A program made the position numbers and the translations under genes. A stretch of 64,000 bases of DNA, taken from Streptosporangium sp. NBC_01495. GTDB taxonomy: Bacteria > Actinomycetota > Actinomycetes > Streptosporangiales > Streptosporangiaceae. Where the stretch lies: assembly GCF_036250735.1 (NCBI RefSeq), contig NZ_CP109430.1:1488001-1552000 (forward strand), in the 5' to 3' direction. Below the pieces are notes generated by a model. It did not search any database. It had not been told where the DNA came from and was given only the letters and a program-made list of their open reading frames with translations. Of this stretch, positions 62,101 through 64,000 are shown piece after piece (position 1 is the first letter of the stretch; the number at the start of each line of letters is the position of its first letter).

Positions 62101-62977
62101 GTTCGACCTCTCGCGTCCGGTGCGGCGCACGCCCTTCACCAGGGCCGACTACATCACGGCCGATCCCGGCGTCAAATGGTCCGCGTCGGTCATCACACCG
62201 GAGCCGCACTACAACGCCCAATGGCAGCCACCGGCGATCTCCAGGACCATGCTCGCGGCGCCGGACGTACGCTCCTACCGGCCAGGCGAGCGGACCACAC
62301 TCGACTGGTTGAAGCAGCCGATCCTCCCGGGCGTCCCGCTGAACGACCCGATACGCAGGCAGGGCAACCTGGTCTCGATCAACCTGCAGGGCTTCGCGGA
62401 CGCCCACGGCAACATGGGGCCCGCCCGGACCGAGCCGATCGAGAACGGCACGAAGACCGACTTCCGCGTCTACCAGGGTGACACCCTGCTCGCCGGGACC
62501 AACGAGGAAGCCATCGGCACCATCGCGATCCCCGAGGCCGCCGCGACCTACCGGATGGAGTATGACCTGGAGATGCGCGCCCCCTGGGCGAAACTGTCCA
62601 CCCGGACGAGGTCGGTGTGGACGTTCGGCTCGCAGCGCCCCGGCGGTGCCGCGACCACGGTGCTCCCGCTGCTGTTCGCCGACTACGACATCCCGTCCGA
62701 CCTGCGCAACAGGAGCTCGTCCGACAAGCTCGGGCTGCGGGTGTACCACCAGAAGGGGGCCGCGACGAGCGCGATCAACGACGTGTCCCTGGAGGTTTCC
62801 TACGACGACGGCGCGACCTGGCGTGCCGCCGAGCGGCTCCGCGCCAAGGGCGGCAACGCCTACGAGGCCACCCTCGGCCGCGGCACCGGTGACCACGTCT
62901 CGCTTCGCGTCAAGGCCGCGGACGGCACGGGCGGCACGCTGACCCAGGAGGTGATCCGCGCCTACGCCAGGCGCTGA
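59150..62977 (+). CDS. Secreted subtilisin-like (S8) serine protease
   Basis: The 1275-residue protein starts at ATG 59150 with AGGGA eight bases upstream. It has a signal peptide, then a propeptide, and the S8 domain with catalytic D246 (AILDSGID), H278 (GHGTHVA) and S447 (GTSMAAPHVAG). A PA-type insert (GRLALIRRDPQVTVAAQANAAAAAGAKMV) and long C-terminal beta domains follow. It resembles large actinobacterial extracellular subtilases. A regulator pseudogene is divergent upstream and a hairpin follows. Confidence 0.92.
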   Translation: MGFRNRKRSLRRPAVTVSVTTVCLATAVASTMLTGQAVARTVVPQAEFGAAKSSTHDITLITGDRVHVTVAADDRSTATVTPAPRAKGVLPAGFHIQERGGQVYVYPGDMLDLIPERLDPELFNVTALAEQGQADTAARSIPLILTYREQATKAAIPQVKQVRALESLNGAGVSLAKDQAAQFGGALSQLAAAPRTKAASPLDGVAKIWLDRKIEPVLDRSVPQINAPAAWQAGFDGAGTTVAILDSGIDTSHPDLTGRVTAERNFSDEDSAKDLNGHGTHVAATVGGVGEHKGVAPGARIVNGRVLNADGIGLSSWAIDGMEWAAGEAGAEIVNMSLGSSEPGGPLTDAIGALTERYGTLFVVAAGNYGCAACIGSPGDSPAALTVGAVDAEDRMAEFSSYGPVGLDRLIKPDVTAPGVGIVAARAHGTELGEPVGDTHTRMSGTSMAAPHVAGAAALLRQARPGIKAAELKSLLMGTAKPTADVTPDRQGAGRVDVAAALAGPAVASSGSLGFGVMVMPDGEPVTRTMTYRNPGSAQVVLDLTAGGAFTVTPAELSLPPGGEAQVTVTLDPAKVAAGPQRAELVATSRAGGTLRTLLTGNAELKRLRLQMTPIARDGRATRAVANVVNLADGGLDGKTMPHDPVQYCPGDQSGQCLLVLPGTYSVLGRVETMHPSKDPYNNDRGSVLHGSLVGDPEVEVTGDTEIVLDARKATEVLVTTPDHGTHRNPGAASKVSWHRSPEKGPDSVDFYLSSGGNLEERIFIQPTERVTKGEFGVASRWRLEAPEITMKTPGVELRPEYYDPVWFSDDSTQYPRLDGTSILRAADAKRAEAKDLAGVNLRGRLALIRRDPQVTVAAQANAAAAAGAKMVAVYSDTPGIDGAFPGAGEKLSVPTVRLTHEEGRQLLDRMRRLPVTIAATGVVASPYAYDVYPREEGRVPDKLEYVERAKSMARVDMTFRTQQTGNTVIAETRIGKQSWEDTAFDLSRPVRRTPFTRADYITADPGVKWSASVITPEPHYNAQWQPPAISRTMLAAPDVRSYRPGERTTLDWLKQPILPGVPLNDPIRRQGNLVSINLQGFADAHGNMGPARTEPIENGTKTDFRVYQGDTLLAGTNEEAIGTIAIPEAAATYRMEYDLEMRAPWAKLSTRTRSVWTFGSQRPGGAATTVLPLLFADYDIPSDLRNRSSSDKLGLRVYHQKGAATSAINDVSLEVSYDDGATWRAAERLRAKGGNAYEATLGRGTGDHVSLRVKAADGTGGTLTQEVIRAYARR

Positions 62978-63072
62978 CGGCGCACGCAGCCGTCCCCGGA
63001 CGGCAAAGCACCGAAAGCCGTCCCGGACGTGCGAAACACCGAACCGGGATCCGGGCGGGCCCCGACCGAGGC

Positions 63073-63098
63073 CCGCCCGGCTCCCGGGAGCCGGGCGG
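63073..63098. terminator. Perfect 26-bp palindrome
   Basis: A self-complementary GC sequence centred at 63085/63086 lies 95 bp downstream of the subtilase stop codon. It would make a strong stem in RNA. The rest of the 62978-63282 gap shows only a doubled TTCGG(C/T)CTCAAGAAGG block and no clear gene. Confidence 0.55.
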
Positions 63099-63282
63099 CT
63101 CTCACCGCGCTCAGCCGCAGTGGACGCCTTCCGCCTTCTTGAGACCGAACCACCTTCTTGAGGCCGAACTCGCCGAAGCCCTGTATGGCGATGCGCGTGT
63201 TCCGGGCGGCACCGCGATGGGTCACGAAGGTCCTTGACCTCGGCGCGAAAGTGGGATCGGGCAAGGGATTCGGCGTGCCGGG

Positions 63283-63800
63283 TCAGTCATCGATGGTGGA
63301 GGGCGGCGTTCCCAGCGCCTGCAATGCGGGCCAGAAGTCGTCGGGAATCGTGGTGAGGCGCAACTTCTCGAGCTGAGCGATCCGTTCCGGCCGGCTCACG
63401 CCGACCACCGTGGAGTGGATCAGCGGGCAGCGCAGTGAGAAGTGCAACGCCGTCGTGGGTAGCTCGATCGACCACGAATGGCACAACTCCCGGGCGCGGT
63501 CGACCCAGGCCGGCAACTCCGGCGACGCCTCACAGTAGGCATAGCGGGTGCCGTCGCCGGCAAGGAGCCCGCCGCCGAACGGGGCGGCGTTGAAGATGCC
63601 CATACCGTGCGCCGCCGCCTCGGCTATCAATTCCTCCGCGCGCCGGTCGATGAGGGTGTAGCGATTGTGGGTGAGCAGCACGTCGAACGCGCCGCTGGTC
63701 ACGTACCGGGTCATCAGCTTGATTTCGCCGGCGGCGATGCCGATGGCGCCGATCAGACCTTGTTCGCGCAGCTCGATCAGGCCCTGGACCGCCCCGCCGG
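63283..63800 (-). pseudogene. Aldo/keto reductase, 5'-truncated
   Basis: The minus-strand frame from about 63800 downward reads LIELREQGLIGAIGIAAGEIKLM, then GAFDVLLTHNRYTLIDRRAEELI, GMGIFNAAPFGGGLLAG and HSTVVGVSRPERIAQLEKL, the C-terminal half of an aldo/keto reductase. The N-terminal barrel part with the Tyr/Lys catalytic residues is missing. The reading frame runs antisense through the carotenoid oxygenase tail. Confidence 0.7.
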
Positions 63801-63888
63801 GGACTTCACCGGCGAGCCCGTCGCACGCGTCCACCTCCCGGTGCGGGTGCCGCTCGGCTTCCACGGGAGCTGGCTGCCCGACCTGTGA
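63800..63888 (+). pseudogene. Carotenoid oxygenase, C-terminal fragment
   Basis: The plus-strand frame reads DFTGEPVARVHLPVRVPLGF, then HGSWLPDL and stop at 63886-63888. This is the conserved end of carotenoid oxygenases, including the Arg/His-rich strand with the last iron-binding His. It is the counterpart of the fragment at 57585-57953. Confidence 0.75.
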
Positions 63889-64000
63889 CGGCCGCGAGAC
63901 CGGCCGGTTGAAGGAGAACGGCGCATTCGCTCTGTGGCTCATCGCGCGGAACGTTCTTCTGTTCCCGTGCGGGTTCTGTCGAGTGCCCGTCACCGGGGGT

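Noticed and set aside
63120..63220. A minus-strand peptide RNTRIAIQGFGEFGLKK resembling part of a dehydrogenase or HU protein
   Set aside because: It is too short, lacks context, and contains a doubled TTCGG(C/T)CTCAAGAAGG block; the family could not be settled.
1..64000. tRNA, rRNA and riboswitch signals
   Set aside because: Scanning by eye found no tRNA T-arm with CCA-type end, no rRNA core sequence and no riboswitch-like conserved block; weak ones could be missed without a covariance search.

Overview
The window is very GC-rich, densely coded DNA from a filamentous actinomycete, most likely of the Streptosporangiales. The main clues are actinobacterial gene families: an XRE/DUF5753 regulator beside a DUF397 protein, RsbW-type ATPases, several Ser/Thr kinases, a TIGR03885-type LLM oxidoreductase, an SCO6745-family protein, a GH81-CBM glucanase and CebR/LacI-type operators. 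No tRNA, rRNA or CRISPR array was found. The genus is an inference.

Layout. 1-9.1 kb is a scarred segment. It holds an alpha/beta hydrolase tail, a TPR protein, an IS remnant, a 5'-truncated SDR gene and a regulator divergent from a short PPDK-like enzyme. A 2.47 kb unit bounded by a perfect 30-bp inverted repeat follows; it contains a dead IS630 transposase plus a MarR/hydrolase pair. Next come an IS5-like remnant and a TPR protein that lost its expected CHAT domain. 9.1-28 kb is ordinary secondary chromosome: an MSOX-like amine oxidase, secreted proteins, the GH81 glucanase under two LacI-type palindromes, an LLM oxidoreductase, an anti-sigma-type ATPase with a perfect CebR-like box, an 18-copy 12-bp minisatellite, an MFS transporter, an SDR, two amidohydrolases, an AraC regulator and a 2-hydroxyacid dehydrogenase.

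28-44 kb looks like a defence/conflict island. It has a kinase-TPR protein, a large repeat-containing protein of unknown function, and a compact three-gene operon at 32.9-38.5 kb: an Mrr-like nuclease fused to a degenerate kinase, a UPF1-like SF1 helicase, and a winged-helix-like protein. On the opposite strand lie a HelD-like ATPase with an added C-terminal domain, an N6-adenine methylase and a decayed gene. The three-gene operon is the best candidate for an undescribed system.

44.5-57.5 kb continues with signalling and conflict genes: an RsbW-like/DUF397/XRE set, a large protein with a possible small partner, two convergent Ser/Thr kinases overlapping by 11 bp, an IS21 istB remnant, and a NucA/NucB-type nuclease next to a DUF6461-type protein (toxin/immunity-like). 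It ends in a chimeric scar joining the N-terminus of the DISARM helicase DrmA to the C-terminus of a DUF262-type nuclease.

57.5-64 kb is a rearranged locus. The N- and C-terminal pieces of a carotenoid oxygenase lie about 5.8 kb apart in the same orientation. Between them sit a broken TrmB/LuxR-type regulator, an intact secreted subtilase and a truncated aldo/keto reductase. Overall the segment mixes stable metabolic genes with a high density of gene fragments and repeats, as expected of a chromosome arm or genomic island.
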